DNA from: an uncultured Methanobrevibacter sp.
Lineage (GTDB): Archaea; Methanobacteriota; Methanobacteria; Methanobacteriales; Methanobacteriaceae
Assembly: GCF_937906425.1 (NCBI RefSeq)
Contig: NZ_CALCYR010000062.1
Location: 1 to 6,510, forward strand
DNA length: 6,510 bases
Direction: 5' to 3'
A program made the translations under genes and the position numbers. The notes beneath the pieces were generated by a model, which was not told the DNA's origin, made no database searches, and saw nothing but the letters and a program-made list of their open reading frames with translations. Positions 1 through 6,327 of the stretch are shown here, piece after piece. Position 1 is the first letter of the stretch, and each line of letters begins with the position of its first letter.

Positions 1-234
1 TAAAATTAAAAAAAATAATGAAACTATTAAGAAAAAAATATTAAAATTATTAAAATCATTAAAACTATTCTAAGAAATTAAATAAAATTAAAAAAAATAA
101 TGAAACTATTAAGAAAAAAATATTAAAATTATTAAAAGATCTTAAACTATTTTTTAAAATTAATTAAAATGAGTTAAATTTTAAAAATAATTAATAAAAT
201 TATAAAAAAACTGAAACTATTATTTAAAATTGAT
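1..234. repeat. Degenerate A+T-rich tandem array, about 41-bp period
   Basis: The octamer AAACTATT occurs at 21, 62, 103 and 144, exactly 41 bp apart each time, and again at 214 after an irregular step of 70. Units starting TAAAATTA lie at 1, 42, 83 and 124, with a further 40-bp unit at 195. Units 1 and 3 are the closest: 1-55 and 83-137 are identical over 55 bases. A second related pair is 153-185 versus 223-255. The array begins at the window edge, so it may extend further left. It lies downstream of the hdrA terminator and contains no credible open frame. Its function is unknown; replication slippage in a neutral spacer is the simplest origin. Confidence 0.8.
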
Positions 235-261
235 TAAAAAGAGTAAAATTCAAAAGTCTAA

Positions 262-305
262 AAAAGTTTATTTAAAAAAAGAAAAGAGTGGGAAAAGTTT
301 TCCCA
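262..305 (-). terminator. Probable transcription terminator of hdrA
   Basis: Read on the minus strand, a G+C-containing inverted repeat, TGGGAAAA-G-TTTTCCCA (289-305), lies 35 bases past the hdrA stop. It is followed by a T-rich run that includes a T7 tract (271-277). Archaeal RNA polymerase terminates mainly on U-rich transcript, with hairpins optional, so the T-run may be the working part. The central loop is too short for every pair to form, leaving about six base pairs. Confidence 0.6.
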
Positions 306-339
306 AAAAATAAAAGAAAAAGAGAAAAATTCCCTTAAT

Positions 340-2322
340 CTATTTTGCTACGTCTTCAAGAGCAGCAGCGATTTGTGCCATAATTTGTTCGGTCTTGAAG
401 TGGTTTTGGTTCATAGCACCAGATGGACATGCACCTACACAGGTACCGCATCCTTTACATAATGCAACGTTAATTGCTGCGTGTGCTTCTGCACCTTCAC
501 CTTCAATACTTACAGCACCGAATGGACATAATTCTACACAAACTTCACATGCACCACAGACAGTAGTATCGGTATCAGCAGTAATAGGTTCAATTTCTAC
601 TTCACCTTTAGCCATAGGGATAGATGCTCTTGATGCTGCAGCGGATCCTTGTGCTACTGCGTCAGGAATATCTTTAGGTCCTTGTGCTACACCAGCAATG
701 TAAACACCGTCAGTTAAAGTGTCAACAGGTCTGAGTTTTGGGTGAGCTTCCATGTAGAAACCGTCAGAAGTTCTGGATAAACCGAGAGTTTGTCTGAGTT
801 CGTTAGATCCTTTAGGAGGTTCTAATCCAACAGATAATACAACTAAGTCATAGGTGTATTCGGTTACTTTTCCGAGTAAGGTATCTTCTGCTCTTACGGT
901 TAAGGTTAAGTCATCATTTTCGAGAATTTCTGCAGGACGTCCTCTGATGAATTCAATACCGTATTTTTCTTGGGAAGTTTTGTAGAACTCTTCGAATCCT
1001 TTACCGAATGAACGGATATCCATGTAGTAACAGGTTACTTCAGTGTCAGGTTCGTGGTCAATACAAAGTTGAGCGTTTTTCATGGAGTACATACAACATA
1101 CTCTTGAACAGTAAGCTTTACCGATTTGTTCATCTCTTGAACCGACACAGTGGATGAATGCAACACGTTTAGGTTCTTTACCGTCAGATGGTTTTTGTAC
1201 GTGACCACCGGTAGGACCGGATGCGTTGATCATTCTTTCAATTTCCATAGCGGTAATTACGTTAGTGTATCTTCCGTAACCGTATTCGTATTTTTCACTT
1301 GGGTCATATGGGTCGTATCCGGTTGCTGCAATGATGGTACCAACGTGAAGTTCGATTTCTTCAGGTTCCATATCACGGTCAATTGCATCAGGACCACATA
1401 CGGTTTCACAAAGACCACAGTCAATACAGTAGTTTTTGTCGATAGTTGCACAGAGAGGTACTGCTTGAGGGAATGGGATGTAAGCTGCCTTTACCATACC
1501 TACACCTTCATCGTAGTAGTTAGGTATTTCGATAGGACAGACTTCTTGACATTGTCCACATCCAGTACAGTCATCTTCTATAACGTATCTAGGTTTTTTC
1601 TCTACTGTTACAGTAAAGTTACCAATATATCCGTCTACTTCTTTTACTTCTGCGTAAGTAATTAATTCAATGTTTTCGTGTTTGGAAGTGTCTACCATCT
1701 TAGGTGCGAGAATACACATGGAACAGTCTAAGGTAGGGAATGTTTTATCCAATTGACCCATTCTTCCACCGATAGTTGGGTTTCTTTCTACCATGTAGGT
1801 TTTGAATCCCATATCAGCTAAGTCTAATGCGGATTGAATACCGGATACTCCACCACCGATAACAAGACATTTTTTGTCTACTGCTACTTTGGAAGCTTCA
1901 AGAGGTTCTAATAATCTTGCTTTTGCAACAGCCATACGAGTTAAGTCTTTAGCTTTTGCAGTTGCTTCTGCAGGTTGGGTCATGTGTACCCAGGAGTCTT
2001 GTTCTCTTAAGTTAGCAAATTCAAATAAGAATTTGTTTAATCCAGCTTCTTCTACACATCTTCTGAAGGTAGGTTCGTGAAGACGAGGAGAACATGCAGC
2101 TACTACAATTCTGTTTAAGTTGTGTTCTTTAATATCCTCTTGGATAAGAGATTGACCAGGGTCGGAACACATGTATTTGTAATCTTTTGCAATAACTACA
2201 TTAGGTAAAGTTTTTGCATATTCTGCTACTTCAGGACAGTTTACGACTCCACCTACGTTTACACCACAGTGGCACACGTAAACTCCCACTCTAATTTCTT
2301 CATTTTTATTTTCTTCTGCCAT
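340..2322 (-). CDS. hdrA: CoB-CoM heterodisulfide reductase subunit A, iron-sulfur flavoprotein
   Basis: This 660-residue protein is the flavin-bifurcating subunit of the cytoplasmic MvhADG-HdrABC complex. That complex couples H2-dependent reduction of the CoM-S-S-CoB heterodisulfide to reduction of ferredoxin, the last step of methanogenesis. Visible landmarks, in order: an N-terminal cluster region with CHCG (17-20), C52 and C77 in CSPRLHEP; a FAD dinucleotide-binding loop GGGVSG (156-161); the conserved C200-S-M-C203; an inserted two-cluster ferredoxin domain (C252/255/258/262 and C299/302/305/309); HCVGSRD (391-397) with C405/C409/C410; the flavin-domain end GPKDIPDAVAQGSAAA (548-563); and a C-terminal two-cluster ferredoxin (C589/592/595/599 and C622/625/628/632). 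All expected cysteines are present, length matches the family, and no selenocysteine is needed. The ATG start follows an AGGTGAT ribosome site. No hdrB, hdrC or mvh gene is nearby; in Methanobacteriales hdrA is normally unlinked to hdrCB. Confidence 0.98.
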   Translation of the reverse strand: MAEENKNEEIRVGVYVCHCGVNVGGVVNCPEVAEYAKTLPNVVIAKDYKYMCSDPGQSLIQEDIKEHNLNRIVVAACSPRLHEPTFRRCVEEAGLNKFLFEFANLREQDSWVHMTQPAEATAKAKDLTRMAVAKARLLEPLEASKVAVDKKCLVIGGGVSGIQSALDLADMGFKTYMVERNPTIGGRMGQLDKTFPTLDCSMCILAPKMVDTSKHENIELITYAEVKEVDGYIGNFTVTVEKKPRYVIEDDCTGCGQCQEVCPIEIPNYYDEGVGMVKAAYIPFPQAVPLCATIDKNYCIDCGLCETVCGPDAIDRDMEPEEIELHVGTIIAATGYDPYDPSEKYEYGYGRYTNVITAMEIERMINASGPTGGHVQKPSDGKEPKRVAFIHCVGSRDEQIGKAYCSRVCCMYSMKNAQLCIDHEPDTEVTCYYMDIRSFGKGFEEFYKTSQEKYGIEFIRGRPAEILENDDLTLTVRAEDTLLGKVTEYTYDLVVLSVGLEPPKGSNELRQTLGLSRTSDGFYMEAHPKLRPVDTLTDGVYIAGVAQGPKDIPDAVAQGSAAASRASIPMAKGEVEIEPITADTDTTVCGACEVCVELCPFGAVSIEGEGAEAHAAINVALCKGCGTCVGACPSGAMNQNHFKTEQIMAQIAAALEDVAK

Positions 2323-2325
2323 TAA

Positions 2326-2332
2326 ATCACCT
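2326..2332 (-). promoter_or_regulatory. Shine-Dalgarno site of hdrA
   Basis: On the minus strand AGGTGAT lies three bases before the ATG at 2322. It matches the 3' end of archaeal 16S rRNA (AUCACCUCC) over seven bases. This fixes the hdrA start. Confidence 0.85.
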
Positions 2333-2359
2333 TGTACAAGTAAAATGATTAATCATTTT
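2331..2359 (-). promoter_or_regulatory. Two adjacent perfect palindromes in the hdrA leader
   Basis: CTTGTACAAG (2331-2340) and AAAATGATTAATCATTTT (2342-2359) are both perfect palindromes, 10 and 18 bp long, separated by one base. The inner one overlaps the first bases of the hdrA Shine-Dalgarno site. The outer one lies 20-37 bases before the start codon, near or just after the expected transcription start. The symmetry suits a dimeric repressor operator; the 18-bp site could also form an RNA hairpin with a small loop. No known methanogen regulator site was recognised. Functional assignment is inference. Confidence 0.5.
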
Positions 2360-2382
2360 TGATCTAATTTTTATAAAATATT

Positions 2383-2436
2383 TTTATATATATAAAATAT
2401 TAGACAACTTTATGTTTTAAGATGAGAGTATATAAA
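2383..2436 (-). promoter_or_regulatory. Candidate hdrA promoter: two TATA elements
   Basis: Two archaeal-type TATA boxes face hdrA on the minus strand. TTTATATATATAAA lies at about 2383-2396 and would give a leader of about 40 nucleotides, with initiation expected about 25 bases downstream. TTTATATA at 2429-2436, preceded by AAAGG, would give a leader of about 80. Either could be used, or both. A further TATATATA stretch near 2463-2473 is less well placed. Overall A+T richness makes chance matches common, so no single box can be chosen by eye. Confidence 0.5.
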
Positions 2437-2586
2437 CCTTTCTATAAATAAGTATGAGTAAAGTATATATATGAGAAAAATTTAAGGGATTTTTAAGAAA
2501 GTAAAATTAAAAAAAATAAGAATTAATAGAAAAATTAAGATTTAAAGTTAAAATATTGCATTAAATTAAAAAAACAAGAAGTATAA

Positions 2587-2652
2587 TTATAAAAAAAGGA
2601 ATCCAAAATAGATTTTTATGCACCTAAATTTTTTCAATTTTGAAAATTTCAT
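2587..2652 (-). CDS. Very short possible ORF, 21 residues, doubtful
   Basis: An ATG at 2652 on the minus strand opens a 21-codon frame ending in TAA. It encodes a basic, hydrophobic peptide: residues 1-9 MKFSKLKKF, then RCIKIYF and a Phe/Leu-rich end. A GAGG motif lies about ten bases before the start, a usable but imperfect ribosome site. No family is recognised. A 21-codon frame in A+T-rich DNA is weak evidence; it is listed because it lies in the only complex part of this spacer and overlaps a structured element. Confidence 0.15.
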   Translation of the reverse strand: MKFSKLKKFRCIKIYFGFLFL

Positions 2653-2710
2653 TTTAAAGAAGCCTCGAGAGCCCTTTAAAAATTTGAAAAATTCTGAAGG
2701 AATTTCTTAA
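2618..2710 (+). CDS. Very short possible ORF, 30 residues, doubtful
   Basis: An ATG at 2618 on the plus strand opens a 30-codon frame ending in TAA. It starts MHLNFFNFENF and continues KKPREPFKNLKNSEGIS, a more protein-like composition than random A+T-rich DNA usually gives. The nearest purine-rich stretch (AAGGA near 2597-2601) is about 16 bases upstream, too far for a good ribosome site. It overlaps the minus-strand frame at 2587-2652. It may be a relic of a longer gene or a fragment of a repeated intergenic element; no family is recognised. Confidence 0.15.
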   Translation: MHLNFFNFENFILKKPREPFKNLKNSEGIS

Positions 2711-2834
2711 ATAATAATATAGGTATAAAAACGAACAAAAATTTAAAAAAAGTGTAACCTAAAAGGTACCACTAAATTAGAAATTTTTAAAAGAAAAAAA
2801 ATAAATTAAAAATAAATATTAGTTGTTAATTAGG

Positions 2835-3230
2835 ATTTAAATTATTAATCAAGAAGCATAAGTGAGCTAATTAATATTTAAATATTAAACAGCGAAGAAG
2901 ATAATAAAATAAACATTTAAATGAAAGTTATAAAATTAATCAATATTTAAAAGAAATTACTATAGAATTTTAAAAAAAATATTATGAAAATTAAAAGAAA
3001 ATATTATAAATTTTAAAAAATATTATGAAAATTAAAATAAATTATAATGGAATTTTAAAAAAAAAATATTTTGAAAAAATAAAAGTAATAAGATAAAAAA
3101 ATTCCTAAATTACTATAAAAATTAAAGAAATTAAATAAAAAAAGTCCTATAATATTAGGAATATTAAAAAAAATTAAATAAAAAAATTCCTATATTATTT
3201 TGAATATAAAAAGAAAAAAATAAAGAAAAT
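2835..3230. repeat. Degenerate direct repeats with 39-43 bp period
   Basis: Three blocks follow one another. ATTTAA-starting units lie at 2835, 2876 and 2915 (steps 41 and 39), with a partial one at 2944. AATTTTAAA units followed by ATATTATGAAAATTAAAA-like sequence lie at 2966, 3009 and 3051 (steps 43 and 42). TCCTA-containing units ending in TTAAAT-like sequence lie at 3103, 3145 and 3188 (steps 42 and 43). The sequences differ between blocks but the spacing is shared, and it matches the 41-bp array at 1-234. No gene is seen here. Confidence 0.6.
3137..3160 (-). terminator. Probable terminator of the AEC carrier gene
   Basis: On the minus strand the inverted repeat TCCTA-N6-TAGGA (3145-3160) lies 76 bases past the carrier stop codon. 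It is followed one base later by a T7 run (3137-3143). Other T-runs occur between the gene and this hairpin (for example 3180-3186), so termination may be staggered. Confidence 0.5.
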
Positions 3231-3236
3231 TCAATT

Positions 3237-4142
3237 TCATACTATGAAAATTAAAAAGATAGGAATTGTAATCAGACTAAACAATGTACTTGTAAAAATA
3301 CAGTCACTGGTCAAATGCCAATCCAAGTTATAAGAGACAGACAATACCAATCCTAACATAGCTGAAGACATGGTGGCCTCAATCAAACCGATCTTATGTT
3401 CAAAACCAGTAATTCCCAATAATGCAAGAACTCCGATAGCTACCAAAGGATAAAAGATAAGCTTCATGAATGATGCAAATCCAACCTCCTTGAGATTGTT
3501 CTTCAATCCATTTATATTCAATGATAAACCTAAGGAAATCATGATGAGTGGAATAGTCGCATCCCCCAAATATGAAACGACAGTAGTGCCTACATCAGTA
3601 ATTGGAATATTGAATACATTGAAAAGAATACCTAATAGAATAGCCCATAATGGAACAAATGTAATTATCTTCCTTAAGGCAACCTTTATTGTTCCATCAA
3701 ATAGGAAAATAAGAATTATGCTTAATATGACAAAGGATATTGAAGTTGCACAGTCACAAAATACAGCCCTTATCAAACCTGCACTGCCATAGATTCCCTG
3801 AGTTATTGGATAACCTAAAAAACCGGTATTTCCCAAAACCACAACAATGACCAAACTCCAAATTTTTCTGGAATCCCAGCCTGTTGTTCTAAGTATAAGA
3901 TAAGTGATTAAACCTACAATAAAACCAGTGATTAATATATAAAGTGTTAAAATACTAAGCTTGGGAAGCAAGGAAACATCAGCAGTATACAAAGCATTGA
4001 AAACAAGACATGGTAGAGATATATTAATTACTATTTTATTAAGAGTTTCAACATCATCTTCACTTAAGAGATCTATTCTTTTTAGAAGAACTCCTAAAAA
4101 GATCATTACAATGATTGAAACAATAATTACTTTAAAGTCCAT
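3237..4142 (-). CDS. AEC-family transporter (auxin efflux carrier / malate permease type)
   Basis: This 301-residue integral membrane protein has about ten hydrophobic segments in two five-helix halves joined by a short polar stretch, as expected for the AEC family (TC 2.A.69). Family-typical segments are LNKIVINISLPCLVFNAL (34-51), GNTGFLGYP (104-112) with the conserved Asn-Thr-Gly in a broken helix, and DATIPLIMISLGLSL (194-208). Length is normal, and the C-terminus ends in a hydrophobic helix (about 284-301). Bacterial relatives export or take up dicarboxylates or amino-acid-like anions. The substrate here cannot be told, and the plant 'auxin' name should not be taken literally. The gene stands alone, with 399 bp before it and 914 bp after it, so context gives no clue. 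The ribosome site is only a weak GGTAGT (4147-4152). Confidence 0.9.
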   Translation of the reverse strand: MDFKVIIVSIIVMIFLGVLLKRIDLLSEDDVETLNKIVINISLPCLVFNALYTADVSLLPKLSILTLYILITGFIVGLITYLILRTTGWDSRKIWSLVIVVVLGNTGFLGYPITQGIYGSAGLIRAVFCDCATSISFVILSIILIFLFDGTIKVALRKIITFVPLWAILLGILFNVFNIPITDVGTTVVSYLGDATIPLIMISLGLSLNINGLKNNLKEVGFASFMKLIFYPLVAIGVLALLGITGFEHKIGLIEATMSSAMLGLVLSVSYNLDWHLTSDCIFTSTLFSLITIPIFLIFIV

Positions 4143-4163
4143 AAATACTACCGAATAGAAAAA

Positions 4164-4171
4164 TTATAAAA
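4164..4171 (-). promoter_or_regulatory. Candidate TATA box of the AEC carrier gene
   Basis: TTTTATAA on the minus strand lies 22-29 bases before the ATG at 4142. If used, transcription would begin at or very near the start codon, giving an almost leaderless mRNA. That would fit the weak ribosome site. A rival TATA-like stretch lies further upstream, inside the 14-bp palindrome AATAAATATTTATT (4232-4245). Confidence 0.35.
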
Positions 4172-4191
4172 TAAGTAAAATTAGTTAAAAA

Positions 4192-4216
4192 CTGTCAAAT
4201 TAAAAAATATTGGCAG
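4192..4216. promoter_or_regulatory. Inverted repeat upstream of the carrier, operator-like
   Basis: CTGTCAA (4192-4198) and TTGGCAG (4210-4216) form seven-base arms with one mismatch, separated by 11 bases. They sit 50-74 bases before the carrier start and just upstream of its candidate TATA box. Outer arms AAAAACT/AGTTTTT (4187-4193/4224-4230) also match. It is one of few G/C-bearing stretches in this spacer. Position and symmetry suit an activator or repressor dimer; no specific regulator is known. Confidence 0.35.
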
Positions 4217-4245
4217 AATTAATAGTTTTTTAATAAATATTTATT

Positions 4246-4448
4246 TAACTTAATTAAAATACTTTATGAAAATTAAAAAAATAGAAAAAAACAAGATTAA
4301 AATAAAAAAACCAAAATAAAAAAAACCAAATTTAATAAAAAAATAATAAAAAACAAGATTAAATTAAAAAAATAATAAAAAATAAGATAATAATAAAAAA
4401 TAAGATAATAATTAAAAAATAAGATAATAAAAAAATAAAAAATATTAG
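4246..4448. repeat. Low-complexity spacer with 18-19 bp repeats
   Basis: This stretch is almost only A and T with rare G/C. TAAGATA recurs at 4383, 4401 and 4420 within near-identical 18-19 bp units. ACAAGATTAA occurs at 4291 and ACAAGATTAAAT at 4353. Short AAAACCAAA motifs lie near 4308 and 4323. No open frame or RNA gene is seen. The minus-strand reading is T-rich and would reinforce termination of the gene upstream. Confidence 0.55.
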
Positions 4449-4499
4449 AATGTTTTTTACTAAAAAGCAGAATATAATGAAAATGAAGTAAAAAACATT
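4449..4499 (-). terminator. 13-bp inverted repeat, probable adhesin terminator
   Basis: AATGTTTTTTACT (4449-4461) and AGTAAAAAACATT (4487-4499) are perfect inverted copies around a 25-base loop. They lie 43 bases past the adhesin stop codon on the minus strand. After the second arm the minus strand continues CTAATATT and then long T-rich runs. A stem of this length followed by U-rich RNA would act as a terminator or 3'-end protector. Confidence 0.6.
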
Positions 4500-4541
4500 A
4501 AAAATATGAAAAAATACTTTTTTTAACAATTAAAAATCCAA

Positions 4542-6323
4542 TTATTTGTTTCTATTGCTTCTTCTTGATAAACCTATCAAGAATGTTAAAGCCAATATTG
4601 CAAGTACAATCAAATATTTAAGATCTGAAGACTTTATTGAAATTGGATTGTCCTCAAATAACTCAACCATTTTTTGTCTTTGACTTGAAGCGCTTACAAA
4701 ACTTGAATTTCTATCATTTGAATTTCCGCCAGAACTAATTTTACTGGAATCTGATTGATTAAAAAGATTCAAACCAGAAGATAAACTTGAATTTTGACTA
4801 TTCAAAATCTCTGAATTTCCATTTGAATCTTCCCTGACCTTAAACCCAGGCTTATAATCTTCACTGCTTGAAGCATAATTGCTGTTTGTTCCGCCAGATG
4901 TGGAATTCTTATCTGTCCTGCCATAATATGTGTCTAGAACATCCTCATAAAGGTCCAATAATCCCCAATTTAAATTGTCTGGATTGAATGGACGATATGG
5001 TAAAACCTGTGTAGGCCTGCTTCTTGTTGAAACATTGTTTGGATCAAATACCTCAGAATCGGTAGGATCCTCATCTCCCCAATTGTTTCCATTGAAGTTT
5101 GCAAACAATAAATCAGTTCTGTTCCACTTGGTGAAAATCTCCTTTCCCAAAGGAGAGGAGTTGTTTGTGATTATGTTATTGTTTACCTTAATGACAGTGA
5201 GTGCATCAAACATTGGCTGTTGAATATAGAATGAACCTCCTGTTTCTCCACCAGTATTATTCGTAATAAGTGAATTGGTAAGGTTTAAACTTCCTGAAAC
5301 CATTACAGCTCCACCATTAGTCCCTGCGGTATTATTTACAAATACACATCTATTAATACTGGAGTTTCCAGCCCAACTATAATAAGCTCCAGCCCATTCT
5401 GCAGCATAATTGTCAATGAATACACAGTCCTCAACAGAACCGTATCCATAAATACTTACACGAATCGCTCCACCGTCACGACCGGCAGAATTATTCATGA
5501 AAAGGGAATTATAAATATTTGAAACTGCATAGCAAGTTGTTACAGCACCACCATCGTGATCTGCATGATTTCCAATGAATAATGAATTGTTAACAAAGAG
5601 ATAACTTCTATGTTCTTCATTACCATAATTGGAAATTGCTCCGCCGTTTGTATTGTTAAGTGCAGTTCCATTGATAAATATACAATTGTCTACAGTTACG
5701 TTTCCTGTTTCAATGCATATTCCACCTCCGAAATTCTCGCTTAAACCATTTTGGATTGTTAAGTTGTAGAATTTAACGGAAAGCATATAATCATGAATCA
5801 GGAAGATGCTGGATATTTTTTCACCATCAATGACTACATCACGAGGGTCTGAAGTTCCCTGAAGTGTAATGCTTTTACTAATGTCAATGCCATGAAGCTT
5901 ATAGAATCCCGGCTCTATAAGTATGATGTCACCATCTTCAGCGTTTAAAATTCTTTCTGCCAAATTAGAAGAGGCGATATCAACAGATTCATTTGAATTA
6001 GAAACTAAACTGGAATTTGTAGAAATATCATTTTGACTAGCTAAATCATTTGCAGATTGGCTATTTGAGTTGTTAATTGTTGATTGACTATCTGATAGTA
6101 CAGATTGGCTTTTAGAACTTGTGAATATAATGTCCTGACTTTCAGAAACATCTGATAAAAGATTCTGACTTTCAGAAACATCAGATAGAATATCCTGACT
6201 TTCAGAGCCAATAGACAAATCCAAATTATCATTAAAGTCCTCTGCACAAACAGATGGAATAACAATTAAGATAATCATTAATAAAAAAGCAAAAAATGAT
6301 AATTTTTTAAACTTATTCCTGAT
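4542..6323 (-). CDS. Adhesin-like surface protein, Pmp-type beta-helix, non-ATG start proposed
   Basis: Numbering is from the first ATG (6278; 578 residues); a start at 6323 adds 15 more. Order: signal peptide with cleavage near VCA-ED (10-13); a Ser/Gln/Asn-rich stretch with ten-residue SESQ-DILSDV repeats (about 25-104); a right-handed parallel beta-helix (about 105-400) with seven GGA(I/V)-like turns at 184, 212, 243, 269, 296 (degenerate AGAY), 322 and 347; FxxN motifs such as FIGN, FMNN, FIDN and FVNN; a Ser/Asn stalk (about 455-545) with many N-x-S/T sites; and a membrane helix (about 555-570) followed by SRRSNRNK. GGA(I/V) plus FxxN is the signature of chlamydial Pmp repeats, also known in Methanobrevibacter adhesin-like proteins. 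Predicted role: cell-surface attachment. The ATG start would leave a signal peptide without its basic N-region and without a ribosome site. Upstream in frame reads RNKFKKLSFFAFLL after ATC at 6323, four bases past AGGAGGTG. No ATG, GTG or TTG lies in frame between 6278 and the upstream stop (6372-6374). Confidence 0.88.
   Translation of the reverse strand: MRNKFKKLSFFAFLLMIILIVIPSVCAEDFNDNLDLSIGSESQDILSDVSESQNLLSDVSESQDIIFTSSKSQSVLSDSQSTINNSNSQSANDLASQNDISTNSSLVSNSNESVDIASSNLAERILNAEDGDIILIEPGFYKLHGIDISKSITLQGTSDPRDVVIDGEKISSIFLIHDYMLSVKFYNLTIQNGLSENFGGGICIETGNVTVDNCIFINGTALNNTNGGAISNYGNEEHRSYLFVNNSLFIGNHADHDGGAVTTCYAVSNIYNSLFMNNSAGRDGGAIRVSIYGYGSVEDCVFIDNYAAEWAGAYYSWAGNSSINRCVFVNNTAGTNGGAVMVSGSLNLTNSLITNNTGGETGGSFYIQQPMFDALTVIKVNNNIITNNSSPLGKEIFTKWNRTDLLFANFNGNNWGDEDPTDSEVFDPNNVSTRSRPTQVLPYRPFNPDNLNWGLLDLYEDVLDTYYGRTDKNSTSGGTNSNYASSSEDYKPGFKVREDSNGNSEILNSQNSSLSSGLNLFNQSDSSKISSGGNSNDRNSSFVSASSQRQKMVELFEDNPISIKSSDLKYLIVLAILALTFLIGLSRRSNRNK
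6135..6224 (-). repeat. Three 30-bp in-frame repeats inside the adhesin gene
   Basis: Units beginning CTGACTTTCAGA (plus-strand reading) start at 6135, 6165 and 6195, exactly 30 bp apart. The first two differ at about four positions; the third diverges after 12 bases. They encode the SESQ-DILSDV decapeptides near the mature N-terminus. Because 30 is a multiple of three, gain or loss of units would keep the frame and change the length of the exposed segment. Confidence 0.85.
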
Positions 6324-6327
6324 ATTG

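Larger units (their letters stand above)
2481..2834. other. A+T-rich spacer with one less A+T-rich, foldable island
   Basis: No gene of ordinary size lies here. Most of it is A/T homopolymer-like DNA, but about 2587-2767 holds a block with more sequence complexity, including GCCTCGAGAGCC (2662-2673). Nested inverted repeats are present: TTTTCAA/TTGAAAA (2631-2637/2640-2646) and TTTTAAAG/CTTTAAAA (2652-2659/2674-2681). The second is extended by TTTCA/TGAAA (2647-2651/2685-2689) across a three-base bulge. A short ACCT-AAA-AGGT hairpin lies at 2757-2767. A small RNA, a repeat-family copy or gene debris are all possible. Confidence 0.45.

Noticed and set aside
1..234. CRISPR array
   Set aside because: The periodic units have no conserved repeat separated by unique spacers; similarity runs through the whole unit, the sequence is nearly all A/T, and no cas gene is present.
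1150..1665. 171-codon open frame on the plus strand
   Set aside because: It lies wholly antisense to hdrA over its ferredoxin-coding region. The peptide is an odd Val/Phe/Thr/Cys-rich composition typical of an antisense shadow, with no ribosome site or recognisable domain.
340..2322. Selenocysteine or a missing cluster ligand in HdrA
   Set aside because: All expected cysteines are encoded by ordinary codons and no in-frame TGA occurs.
2660..2700. tRNA or other known structured RNA
   Set aside because: The G+C-rich loop has no T-arm, anticodon arm or CCA-like end, and no C/D box pair in the right spacing was found.
3466..3792. 108-codon open frame on the plus strand
   Set aside because: It is antisense to the AEC carrier, whose family motifs are clear on the other strand. 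No independent coding evidence was seen.
6041..6265. 74-codon minus-strand frame rich in KVRIFY repeats
   Set aside because: It is an alternative reading frame of the adhesin gene; its apparent peptide repeats simply reflect the 30-bp DNA repeats.
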